A DNA stretch of 11,030 nt, from contig JAEWNA010000265.1 in the NCBI GenBank assembly GCA_023392975.1, positions 1 through 11,030 on the forward strand, given 5' to 3'. The notes below the pieces were generated by a model. That model did no database searches. It saw only the letters and a program-made list of their open reading frames with translations, and was not told where the DNA came from. Of the stretch, positions 1 to 6,900 are shown piece after piece. This DNA comes from Pseudomonadota bacterium (GTDB lineage Bacteria; Pseudomonadota; Gammaproteobacteria; Xanthomonadales; Xanthomonadaceae). Both the position numbers and the translations under genes were made by a program. The stretch's first letter is position 1. Each line of letters begins with the position of its first letter.

Positions 1-311
1 ACATCCGGTGGAAGACTGATGAAGGCCGCCATCGCGAACGGCGACGGCGCATGTTGCGACGCTTGCCTGCGGGCTCGACCCCTCGATGCCCGCACGGGCG
101 CAAGATTATCCGATTTTCCGGATGGGAGAGCCGGCCCTTTTTCCGCGAGGCGGTGCGATCGACCTGAGCAGACGGCGCACATCGCGAGAATACGTTTGCA
201 GGAAACGGTTACAGCGTCGCGATGGCGTCGTTCGCTTCCGGCATCCACGCCGCCGGCGACGGGAGGCATCGGTCGCAGCGCGTGTCCTTCAACGCATCTG
301 CCGGCGGCCCT
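1..311. other. Region without a supported gene
   Basis: I see no convincing gene here. Open frames on both strands have arginine/proline/alanine-rich translations without motifs, as expected for antisense or noncoding GC-rich DNA. A stop codon at 17-19 could end a plus-strand gene entering from the left, but five codons are too few to call it. A 9-bp inverted repeat (249-257 and 300-308) lies downstream of the minus-strand gene that ends at 312; its arms are about 42 bp apart and no T-tract follows, so I do not call it a terminator. Confidence 0.5.
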
Positions 312-734
312 TCAGAATCCCTTGCAGGCGTCCCACACGTCGCCATCGAGCCGGCTCAGCTGATCGAACGTGCGCTTGAGGCCGACGCGTTTGAGTTCGG
401 CGTCGCGTCGTGCCTTGGCCGCCTTGCAGGGATCCGGTGCGGCCGCCTTGCGCGCGACGGTGCGGACGATGCGCGCCCTGCCCGCCCCGCGGTTGCGGCG
501 ATCCATCTCCGCTTCCGTCTCGCGGCTGCGCGCCGCCAGCGCGGGATCAGGTGTCGCGATCGCATAGGACCGGGTATCGATGGGTCGCTCGCCGCGGTCG
601 CAGGGCGCGTCCTGGTAGATGCGACCACCGTGCCCGTCTTCGCAGACATGGACGGTGTAGGTGGCGGCCTGCGCGGCGGGCTCGAAGGCGGTGCAGGTGA
701 GCAGCAGCAGGCAGCAGCGGGCGAACGGGGACAT
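312..734 (-). CDS. Small exported DUF4124-like protein
   Basis: A 140-aa hypothetical protein. Residues 1-23 form a signal peptide (hydrophobic core CCLLLLTCTAF, probable cleavage after AQA), so the mature protein should be periplasmic. The mature N-terminus has Tyr, then C31 and C45 flanking GGRIYQDAPC, which resembles the DUF4124 pattern (Cys, short Gly-rich turn, Tyr-x-Asp-x-Pro-Cys) common in gammaproteobacterial envelope proteins of unknown function. The C-terminal half is charged and probably helical, with C103 and C137, so two disulfides are possible. The ATG is supported by GGAGAG upstream. It lies 114 bp downstream of crcB on the same strand and may be co-transcribed, though a promoter in the gap cannot be excluded. 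The family assignment is by motif resemblance and the function is unknown. Confidence 0.7.
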   Translation of the reverse strand: MSPFARCCLLLLTCTAFEPAAQAATYTVHVCEDGHGGRIYQDAPCDRGERPIDTRSYAIATPDPALAARSRETEAEMDRRNRGAGRARIVRTVARKAAAPDPCKAAKARRDAELKRVGLKRTFDQLSRLDGDVWDACKGF

Positions 735-848
735 CGGTGACTCTCCGGAAAGCGCCAGTCGGCGCGGTCCGCACAGCGTCGCGATGCAGGGGATTCAGCG
801 GGATCGGGAGACGCCCCGTCGGTGGCAGGATTCGTCCCGTTGTGAGGG

Positions 849-1250
849 TCAGGAAACCCTGAGCGCGGCCGCCGTCCGCGCCCCCAGCCAGACCAGGGTC
901 AGGCCGGCCGCCAGCGTGATCGCCAGGTAGGCGAGCACCCAGTCGCTGCGCTGCGACCGGGCGAACAGGAGGCATTCGACCATCAGCGAGGAATACGTGG
1001 TCAATGCGCCGAGCACGCCGACCATCAGGAACGCCCGCCAGTACAGCGCTGCCGGGCCCCGTTCCTCCAGCCAGACCGCAAGGAAGCCGGCCGCGAACGA
1101 ACCGATCAGGTTCACCGCCAGCGTGCCCCAGGGAAATCCGGTGCCAACGTGGCGCAGCAGCAACCCACCGAGCCAGAAGCGCAGCATCGCGCCCAGCGCG
1201 CCGCCCGCCGCCACCAGCCCGAGTTGCTGCCACCAGAGGCCGGGATTCAT
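849..1250 (-). CDS. crcB: CrcB/Fluc fluoride ion channel
   Basis: A 133-aa inner-membrane protein with four predicted transmembrane helices, the normal size for Fluc channels, which act as antiparallel dimers that export fluoride. Diagnostic motifs are GGALGAMLR (17-24, conserved Arg24), GTLAVNLIGSF (42-52, pore Asn47) and GVLGALTTYSSL (78-89). The last differs from the usual TTFSTF: the two phenylalanines that line the fluoride path are Tyr86 and Leu89 here. The frame stays open 44 codons upstream, but those residues are not channel-like; ATG at 1250 places the N-terminus where the family starts and has AGGTG just upstream. It sits 70 bp downstream of rarA on the same strand. I see no fluoride riboswitch pattern in the gap. 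The family call is secure; normal selectivity is less certain because of the substitutions. Confidence 0.9.
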   Translation of the reverse strand: MNPGLWWQQLGLVAAGGALGAMLRFWLGGLLLRHVGTGFPWGTLAVNLIGSFAAGFLAVWLEERGPAALYWRAFLMVGVLGALTTYSSLMVECLLFARSQRSDWVLAYLAITLAAGLTLVWLGARTAAALRVS

Positions 1251-1320
1251 CGGACACCTGCCGGAAACGAGGACGGCATCGTGTGCATTCGCGCGATTCG
1301 TGATGCGTTCGAAAAACGAG

Positions 1321-2748
1321 TCATGCGGCCGGGGGCTCGTCGTCACCGGCGTCGGCGGGCGACTGCCCGCGGGCCCTGGCACGATCGGCGCGCAGGCGGT
1401 CGAGCTTGTCCTTGAGCTTGATCTCCAGGCCGCGGGCGACGGGCCGGTAGTAGACCCGTTCGCCCATGGCGTCGGGGAAACCGGTCTGCTCCAGCGCGAC
1501 GCCGCCCGCGCTGTCGTGGTCGTAACGATAGTCCTTGCCGTAGCCGATCGACTTCATCAGCTTGGTCGGCGCGTTGCGCAGGTGCAGCGGCACCTCCTGG
1601 GTGCCGTACTCGGTCACGTCGCGCTTCGCCGCGCCGAAGGCGGTGTAGGCGGCGTTCGACTTGGCGGTGCTGGCGAGGTAGATCACGAGTTGCGCGAGCG
1701 CGAGTTCGCCCTCGGGGCTGCCGAGCCGGTCGTAGGTGTCCCAGGCGTCGATCGCCATCTGCAGTGCCCGCGGGTCGGCCAGGCCGATATCCTCGACTGC
1801 CATCCGGGTCATGCGCCGGGCGAGGTAGATCGGGTCGCAGCCGCCGTCGAGCATCCGCGCCAGCCAGTACAGCGCGGCGTCGGGGTTCGAGCTGCGCACG
1901 GATTTATGCAGCGCCGAGATCTGGTCGTAGAACTGCTCGCCGCCCTTGTCGAAGCGGCGGGTGCGGTCGGCGAGGACCTGTTCGAGGATCTCGTCGGTGA
2001 TGGTCCCGCCCTCGCCCGCTTCGGCACCTTCGCCGGCCAGTTCCGCGGCGATCTCGAGCAGGGTCAGGCCGCGGCGCACGTCGCCGTCGGCGGCCACGGC
2101 GATCAGGTGCAGCTGCGCCGGCGCGATCCGCAGCGCGCGGTCGCCCAGCCCGTGCTCGGGATCGTCCAGCGCGCGTTGCAGCGCGATGGCGATGTCGTCG
2201 GCCGACACCGCTTCCATCACGTGCACCCGGCAGCGCGACAGCAGCGCCGAGTTCAACTCGAACGACGGGTTCTCGGTGGTGGCACCGACGAACAGGATGG
2301 TGCCGCGCTCGATGTGCGGCAGGAACGCATCCTGCTGCGCCTTGTTGAAACGATGCACCTCGTCCACGAACAGCACCGTACGCCGGCCGTCGGCGAAGCG
2401 CTGCGCGGCCTCCGCCAGGACCTGGCGGACTTCCGGCAGCCCCGAGAGCACCGCCGAGATCGCGCGGAAATCGGCGTCGGCGTACTTGGCCAGCAGCAGC
2501 GCGAGCGTGGTCTTGCCGCAGCCCGGCGGCCCCCACAGCACCATCGAATGCACGTGGCCGGATTCGATCGACCGTCGCAGCGCCGTGCCCGCCGCCAGCA
2601 GCCGTCGCTGGCCGACCATGTCGTCGAGCGTGCGCGGACGCATACGCTCGGCGAGCGGGCGAAGCGCGTCGCGGTCGACGGCCAGCAGATCCGCGGCATC
2701 TGCACCGGAAGGCGATGGCGAGCGGCCGGATCGGGTCAAGGCGGACAA
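1321..2748 (-). CDS. rarA: Replication-associated recombination protein A (AAA+ ATPase)
   Basis: A 475-aa RarA/MgsA (Mgs1/WRNIP1 family) ATPase, a cytoplasmic clamp-loader-like AAA+ protein that acts at stalled replication forks. Visible motifs are PLAERMRPRTLDDMVGQ (31-47), Walker A GPPGCGKT (73-80), Walker B VLFVDEVH (125-132), sensor 1 GATTEN (155-160) and the arginine-finger segment LLSRCRV (169-175). The C-terminal tetramerisation part contains HKSVRSSNPDAALYWLARML and, near the end, YKPxxRGxE-like YYRPVARGLE. A hydrophilic tail of about 20 residues ends the protein; E. coli RarA is 447 aa. The only starts in the upstream open frame are TTG codons: the frame as given begins at TTG 2748, but AGGA at 2749-2752 is spaced better for TTG 2739, which would shorten it by three residues. 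It lies 79 bp downstream of the unnamed exported gene. Confidence 0.95.
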   Translation of the reverse strand: MSALTRSGRSPSPSGADAADLLAVDRDALRPLAERMRPRTLDDMVGQRRLLAAGTALRRSIESGHVHSMVLWGPPGCGKTTLALLLAKYADADFRAISAVLSGLPEVRQVLAEAAQRFADGRRTVLFVDEVHRFNKAQQDAFLPHIERGTILFVGATTENPSFELNSALLSRCRVHVMEAVSADDIAIALQRALDDPEHGLGDRALRIAPAQLHLIAVAADGDVRRGLTLLEIAAELAGEGAEAGEGGTITDEILEQVLADRTRRFDKGGEQFYDQISALHKSVRSSNPDAALYWLARMLDGGCDPIYLARRMTRMAVEDIGLADPRALQMAIDAWDTYDRLGSPEGELALAQLVIYLASTAKSNAAYTAFGAAKRDVTEYGTQEVPLHLRNAPTKLMKSIGYGKDYRYDHDSAGGVALEQTGFPDAMGERVYYRPVARGLEIKLKDKLDRLRADRARARGQSPADAGDDEPPAA

Positions 2749-2752
2749 TCCT
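2737..2752 (-). promoter_or_regulatory. rarA ribosome binding site and TTG start choice
   Basis: Read on the minus strand, AGGA (2749-2752) directly abuts a TTG at 2746-2748 and lies 9 nt before a second in-frame TTG at 2737-2739. Ordinary Shine-Dalgarno spacing favours the second. No ATG or GTG occurs in frame between the upstream stop near 2779 and these codons, so RarA appears to start with TTG either way. Confidence 0.45.
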
Positions 2753-2827
2753 GACGATGCTTGAACGAGCGCATCACCTTAGCAGTTCGGCGTCGGAATC
2801 GAACCGCCCACCGCGACCGCCGAAGCC

Positions 2828-3538
2828 TCAGGCGCCCGGCGCCGGCGTGGCGGCGGCAGGCTCACCCGTGTCGTCGCCGCCCAGCGTATAGGCCGCCCGC
2901 AGCCAGTCGCGCGCCTTGCGGTCGTAGAGCCCTTCGACCTGCACCGGGGCGGTGCCGTCCCGGCCGAAATCGGCGATGCCGGCGGCATCGATCCGGTAAT
3001 ACCGCGGACCGGCCTCGACGGTGTCGATCCGATCGAGTTGCAGCCGCGCATGCTGCCCGCCGAATTCCTCGCCGAGCTTGCCGGCGACCCGCTCTTCCAG
3101 CTCGCGGATCAGGGTCGCGTCGTTGGGCACGATGCGCCCTTCCGGGCCGACGGTCCCGATCTTCAGGTCCGGATAGCCGGCGCTTTCCAGCACGGCGTCG
3201 TAGAGGGTGGCGAAGCGAAAGCCGATCCATTCCTCGGCATTGTCGATCTGCACCGCGCCCTGCCCGGTCACCTTGCGGTCGCGCAGGCTGGAGGGCTGCA
3301 CGTCCACGCGATCAAGGCGGATCTTCACCGCGCGTCCGCCGAGTTGCTCCGACAAGGCGCCGACCAGCGCCGCCGCGACGACGCCATCGAGCGTCTCGCG
3401 CGCGCGTGCGACCTCGGCCTGCCGGGAGTCCACCGCCACGCGCGGCTGTGCGTATGCGGACGACGCTGCCGCGATCGCCAGCGTGCAAAGCAGCCAGGCG
3501 ATGCGGAGGCCAGGAGCAGGGGCGCGGGAAAGGATCAT
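2828..3538 (-). CDS. Unnamed exported protein with internal duplication, coupled to lolA
   Basis: A 236-aa protein I cannot assign to a named family. Residues 1-30 are a signal peptide (Arg near the N-terminus, hydrophobic 13-28, probable cleavage at AYA before QPR), pointing to the periplasm, and no lipobox is seen. The mature part contains two related units: residues 59-114 (GALSEQLGG ... LDRVD ... LYD) and 152-206 (GKLGEEFGG ... LDRID ... LYD), offset by 93 residues. Each looks like a helix followed by beta strands. The C-terminus is Ala/Pro/Gly-rich. Its ATG overlaps the lolA stop as ATGA (3535-3538), so translation is probably coupled to lolA. This suggests, but does not show, a role in the cell envelope. 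The same frame stays open further upstream through lolA, but that part is antisense-like noise and the signal peptide fixes the start. Confidence 0.8.
   Translation of the reverse strand: MILSRAPAPGLRIAWLLCTLAIAAASSAYAQPRVAVDSRQAEVARARETLDGVVAAALVGALSEQLGGRAVKIRLDRVDVQPSSLRDRKVTGQGAVQIDNAEEWIGFRFATLYDAVLESAGYPDLKIGTVGPEGRIVPNDATLIRELEERVAGKLGEEFGGQHARLQLDRIDTVEAGPRYYRIDAAGIADFGRDGTAPVQVEGLYDRKARDWLRAAYTLGGDDTGEPAAATPAPGA
2921..3085 (-). repeat. Internal protein repeat, unit B
   Basis: Encodes residues 152-206 of the same exported protein and aligns to unit A with an offset of 93 residues: GKLGEEFGG, LDRID and LYD fall at equivalent positions. Confidence 0.6.
3197..3364 (-). repeat. Internal protein repeat, unit A
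   Basis: Encodes residues 59-114 of the exported protein downstream of lolA. In the first 21 aligned positions, 9 residues are identical to unit B (GxLxE...GG and LDRxD), with an LYD motif about 33 residues further on. This is a degenerate protein-level duplication without obvious DNA identity. Confidence 0.6.
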
Positions 3539-4164
3539 TCGCCGCCGACGACGTCGACGCCCTTCGGCGGCGCGAACCGGAAGGTGCCGGCCGCGAAGCG
3601 CGGATTGCGCTGCCAGCCGCTGAAGACGATCTCGGTGCGCTGGCCGAGGCTGTCGACGATCTGCATCCTGGTCAGGACGTTCCCGGAGAAGCCGAGTCGC
3701 GCCTGCTCGAAGCCGGCACCGTCCTTGCGCTTGGGCGACAGTCGCAACCAGTCGATGCCGTTCTCCTGACCCGCCTCGGCCACCGTGAAGGTCTGGTCGA
3801 GCTTCTTCGGGTCGGTGAGCGCCGCCAGCGGACTGTTCTGCTCCTCGGCGCCCTGCGAACGGGTGGTCACCTGCTTCAGGTCGGGGTCGTAGATCCAGAC
3901 CTTGGCGCCGTCGGCGACGATCAGCTGCGGGTAGGGCTTCACGTATTCCCAGCGGAACAGCTTCGGCGCCGACAGGGCCACATGGCCGGAGGACGTTTCC
4001 TTCTTCCTGCCCTGCGCGTCGAAGACCTGCTGGCTGAAGTCGCCCTGCAGGCCCTTGAGGTCGCGGGTGAAGGCGTCGAGGCCGTCGCGTGCGCCGGCGT
4101 GGGCGAAGCCGGAAGCCAGCCACAGGCTCTGCAGCAACACGAGGGCGGACAGGCGATGTTTCAT
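3535..4164 (-). CDS. lolA: Outer-membrane lipoprotein carrier protein LolA
   Basis: A 209-aa periplasmic chaperone that accepts mature lipoproteins from the LolCDE transporter and delivers them to the outer-membrane receptor. Residues 1-23 are a signal peptide (cleavage after AHA). The mature protein has family hallmarks: LKGLQGDFSQQVFD (36-49), the GHVALSAPKLFRWEY stretch (60-74) with the conserved Arg (precursor R71) needed for lipoprotein transfer, then PYPQLIVADGAKVWIYDPDLKQV and a C-terminal FRFAPPKGVDVV segment. Length is typical. It starts 106 bp downstream of ftsK on the same strand, an ftsK-lolA-rarA order common in gammaproteobacteria, and overlaps the next gene by 4 nt. The upstream AGGAA lies 11 nt from the ATG, a little far. 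Confidence 0.95.
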   Translation of the reverse strand: MKHRLSALVLLQSLWLASGFAHAGARDGLDAFTRDLKGLQGDFSQQVFDAQGRKKETSSGHVALSAPKLFRWEYVKPYPQLIVADGAKVWIYDPDLKQVTTRSQGAEEQNSPLAALTDPKKLDQTFTVAEAGQENGIDWLRLSPKRKDGAGFEQARLGFSGNVLTRMQIVDSLGQRTEIVFSGWQRNPRFAAGTFRFAPPKGVDVVGGE

Positions 4165-4217
4165 GGCGCGGAAGGTTCCTGACGGGACTGCGGGCGAGTC
4201 TGAACGGCCGAAGCTGA

Positions 4218-4234
4218 ACGCGGTTTGGCCGCGT
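4218..4234 (-). other. Hairpin between ftsK and lolA
   Basis: A perfect 6-bp stem (acgcgg/ccgcgt) with a 5-nt loop lies in the 106-bp gap between ftsK and lolA. No U-tract follows in the transcribed direction, so it is not an intrinsic terminator. It could be an mRNA processing or stability element, or chance in GC-rich DNA. Confidence 0.3.
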
Positions 4235-4245
4235 CGGGGCCGGCA

Positions 4246-4268
4246 GGCGATCGTGCGGGCGATCGTGC
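4246..4268. repeat. Two-copy 12-bp tandem repeat just after ftsK
   Basis: The 11-mer ggcgatcgtgc occurs at 4246-4256 and 4258-4268, a 12-bp period, ending 2 bp from the ftsK stop codon at 4271-4273. Each copy holds a cgatcg palindrome. It is probably a small replication-slippage duplication; a binding-site role is possible but unsupported. Confidence 0.5.
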
Positions 4269-4270
4269 AA

Positions 4271-6625
4271 TCAGCGCGGTGGCGGCGGCGCGATCACCGT
4301 CCGGTCGCCGTTGTGTTCCGGTGGCGACACGATCCCTGCCGCCTCCATCGCCTCGATCAGCCGCGCGGCGCGGTTGTAGCCGATCTTCAGCCGGCGCTGG
4401 ACGCCCGAGATCGAGGCGCGGCGGCTCTCGGTGACGATCTTGACCGCCTCGTCGTACAGCGGGTCGCTCTCGTCCCCCGCCCCGCCGCCGGTTTCGGGAA
4501 GACCCGTGGGGCCGACGACCACGCCGTCGCCCATCGTCTGCACTTCCTCCAGCACGCCCTCGACGTAGTCCGGGCCGCCGCCGATCTGCTTGAGGTGCTC
4601 GACCACGCGATGCACTTCCTCGTCGCTGACGAAGGCGCCGTGGACGCGCTCGGGCATCGCCGTGCCCGGCGGCAGGTAGAGCATGTCGCCGTGGCCGAGC
4701 AGCGTCTCGGCGCCGCTCTGGTCGAGGATGGTGCGCGAGTCGATCTTGCTCGACACCTGGAACGCGATGCGGGTCGGGATGTTGGCCTTGATCAGGCCGG
4801 TGATGACGTCCACCGACGGGCGCTGGGTGGCGAGGATCAGGTGGATGCCGGCGGCGCGGGCCTTCTGCGCCAGGCGGGCGATGAGTTCCTCGACCTTCTT
4901 GCCGACGATCATCATCATGTCGGCGAATTCGTCGATGAAGATGACGATGAAGGGCATCGGCTCCAGCGCCGGCGGGGCTTCCTGCAGGTCCGGGTTCGGC
5001 CGGAACAGCGGGTCCAGCAGCGGCTGGCCCGCGTCCTGCGCGTCCTTCACCTTCTTGTTGAAGCCAGCAAGGTTGCGCACGCCCACCGCGCTCATCAGCT
5101 TGTAGCGGCGCTCCATCTCGGCCACGCACCAGCGCAGGCCGTTCGCCGCTTCCTTCATGTCGGTCACGACCGGCGCCAGCAGGTGCGGGATGCCCTGATA
5201 CACCGACAGTTCGAGCATCTTCGGGTCGATCATCAGCATCCGCAGGTCCTTCGCGGACGCCTTGTACAGCAGCGACAGCACCATCGCGTTGACCGCCACC
5301 GACTTGCCCGAGCCGGTGGTACCGGCCACCAGCAGGTGCGGCATGCGCGCGAGGTCGGCCACGGTCGGGCGGCCGGCGATGTCCTTGCCCAGCGCCAGCG
5401 TGAGCGGGCTGACCGACTTGTCGTATTCCTTGGAGCGCAGCAACTCGCTGAGATAGATCATCTCGCGCTTGGTGTTCGGCGTTTCCAGGCCGATCACCGA
5501 CTTGCCCGGGATCACGTCGACCACGCGCACCGACTTCACGCTGAGGCCGCGGGCGATGTCCTTGTCCAGCGAACTGATCGAACTGACCTTGATGCCCGGC
5601 GCGGGCTCGATCTCGAACCGGGTGATGACCGGGCCCGGATAGGCGCCGACCACCTGCGCGTCGATGCGGAAGTCCTTGAGCTTGAACTCGATCTGCCGCG
5701 ACAGCGTCTCCAGCGTGTCCTCGTCGTAGCCCTTGGGCTGCGGCTTGGGGTCGTCCAGCAGCGACAGCGGCGGCAGGCCGCTGCCATCGGGCACGTGGAA
5801 CAGCGGGATCTGCTGTTCGCGCTTTGCGCGTTCGCTCTTCTCGACGGCAGCCGTCGGCGGCGGTTCGATCTTCACCGGCTCGCGCTTGGCCCGCTTCTCG
5901 GTCTCGACCTTGCGGACTTCCTCGCGCTCCTCGCGCATCGCGCGAGCGGCCTGCCACTCGCTGGCCTGCTGGGTGGACTTGCGGAACAGCGGCGGGAGCT
6001 TCATCGCCAGCGCGCCGATCCGGTCCATCACTGCGAGCCAGGACAGGCCGGTGGCCAGGGTGATGGAGATCAGCAGCAGCGCGATCAGGAACAGGTTGCC
6101 GCCGACCATGCCGAAGCCGCGCAGCAGCGAATCGCCGACCAGCTTGCCGAGGATGCCGCCGGCGCCGGCCGAGAAGTCCTCGACCGCACCGATCTTGAGG
6201 GTCAGCAGCCCGGTCGCGGCCACCACGAAGCCGACGATGCCGACCAGCCGCAGCGCCGGGCCGAGGTCAGCGTCGCCATCGCCGTCGGTGTCCATGCCGA
6301 ACAGCGCGATCCAGGCGATCGCACCGAGGATGATCGGCAGCACGAAGGCGACATAGCCGCACAGGTACAACAGTACGTCCGCCAGCCACGCCCCCACCCG
6401 GCCGCCGGCGTTCTCCAGCGGCGCGGTCACGCTGCCCGAATGCGACCAGCCCGGGTCCTGCGGCGAGAAGGTGAAGAGGCAGACCAGCAGGTACAGCAGG
6501 AACGGTGCGATCATGATCAGCGCGATGTCGCGGACCAGGCGCTGGCGGGCGGGGCTCATCTTCGCCGCCTCGGCGGCGGCCGGGCGCTTGGACTTGACGT
6601 TGCGATTCGGGAGTTCACGCGCCAC
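4271..6625 (-). CDS. ftsK: DNA translocase FtsK
   Basis: A 784-aa septal DNA pump that moves chromosome termini during division and activates XerCD recombination at dif. The N-terminus has four membrane helices (about 33-53, 83-109, 125-145, 172-197). A short charged linker (about 210-275, rich in E/K/R) follows, much shorter than in E. coli FtsK (1329 aa) but usual for SpoIIIE-like and xanthomonad proteins. The alpha and beta motor domains carry Walker A GTTGSGKS (435-442) and Walker B VIFIDEFAD (561-569). The C-terminal gamma winged helix (about 718-784), with RRASISGVQRRLKIGYNRA, reads KOPS sequences and contacts XerD. The start is GTG at 6625, with AGGT 10 nt upstream. The loop between helices 2 and 3 carries an Asp-rich DTDGDGDAD stretch. 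It appears to be the first gene of the minus-strand block. Confidence 0.97.
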   Translation of the reverse strand: MARELPNRNVKSKRPAAAEAAKMSPARQRLVRDIALIMIAPFLLYLLVCLFTFSPQDPGWSHSGSVTAPLENAGGRVGAWLADVLLYLCGYVAFVLPIILGAIAWIALFGMDTDGDGDADLGPALRLVGIVGFVVAATGLLTLKIGAVEDFSAGAGGILGKLVGDSLLRGFGMVGGNLFLIALLLISITLATGLSWLAVMDRIGALAMKLPPLFRKSTQQASEWQAARAMREEREEVRKVETEKRAKREPVKIEPPPTAAVEKSERAKREQQIPLFHVPDGSGLPPLSLLDDPKPQPKGYDEDTLETLSRQIEFKLKDFRIDAQVVGAYPGPVITRFEIEPAPGIKVSSISSLDKDIARGLSVKSVRVVDVIPGKSVIGLETPNTKREMIYLSELLRSKEYDKSVSPLTLALGKDIAGRPTVADLARMPHLLVAGTTGSGKSVAVNAMVLSLLYKASAKDLRMLMIDPKMLELSVYQGIPHLLAPVVTDMKEAANGLRWCVAEMERRYKLMSAVGVRNLAGFNKKVKDAQDAGQPLLDPLFRPNPDLQEAPPALEPMPFIVIFIDEFADMMMIVGKKVEELIARLAQKARAAGIHLILATQRPSVDVITGLIKANIPTRIAFQVSSKIDSRTILDQSGAETLLGHGDMLYLPPGTAMPERVHGAFVSDEEVHRVVEHLKQIGGGPDYVEGVLEEVQTMGDGVVVGPTGLPETGGGAGDESDPLYDEAVKIVTESRRASISGVQRRLKIGYNRAARLIEAMEAAGIVSPPEHNGDRTVIAPPPPR

Positions 6626-6662
6626 TGTCGGCAGTACCTGAAGAATCCAGTGCAGATGTTTG

Positions 6663-6691
6663 ATCTTACAGGGGAAAGCGGGCGCTTTGCA
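6663..6691 (-). promoter_or_regulatory. Candidate ftsK promoter
   Basis: On the minus strand, TAAGAT (6663-6668) preceded by TG makes a plausible -10 element. With a 17-bp spacer, TGCAAA (6686-6691) is a poor -35 match. Transcription would begin about 30 nt before the GTG start of ftsK. This is a weak, composition-aware guess: it is one of few A/T-rich spots in the 275-bp divergent region. Confidence 0.35.
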
Positions 6692-6900
6692 TGCGACCGA
6701 CGGCCTGTGCTGCGGGGGTGGGACCGGGAGGCGGCGCGCAGCCGCATGCCCGCTCGTGCCCGGGGGATGTTAATGCATCGGCTTCGTCGCGGCGCCGGGC
6801 GGCATCGCGGCTGCCCGTGACGTCATCGTCGCGCCGAGGCCCATACCGAACGCCAGGGGACGATGCCGTATCCTGTCGCCCCGTTCCGCCAGCCAGCGTC

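Noticed and set aside
1..19. Tail of an upstream plus-strand gene ending in a TGA at 17-19
   Set aside because: Only five codons lie in the window, too few to support a coding call.
249..308. 9-bp inverted repeat gccgccggc/gccggcggc as a terminator for the gene ending at 312
   Set aside because: The arms are about 42 bp apart and no T-tract follows; such GC-only repeats are expected by chance in this composition.
1251..1320. Possible fluoride riboswitch upstream of crcB
   Set aside because: I looked for the GGxGAUG start and the conserved 3' CUGAU...CUCCU pattern on the minus strand and did not find them in order.
997..2754. 585-codon plus-strand open frame opposite crcB and rarA
   Set aside because: It is a codon-bias shadow of rarA and crcB; the translation has no recognisable motif, and it spans two real genes.
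2795..2805. tRNA T-arm look-alike (GGTTCGATTCC on the minus strand) downstream of the exported gene
   Set aside because: The flanking stem has a mismatch, no acceptor stem, anticodon arm or CCA can be built, and no integrase or mobile element is nearby. It could be a tRNA-derived attachment remnant, but nothing else supports that.
4055..6820. 921-codon plus-strand open frame opposite ftsK and lolA
   Set aside because: It is antisense to ftsK, whose motifs are unmistakable. Its translation is H/R/Q/A-rich with no domain, as expected from GC codon bias.
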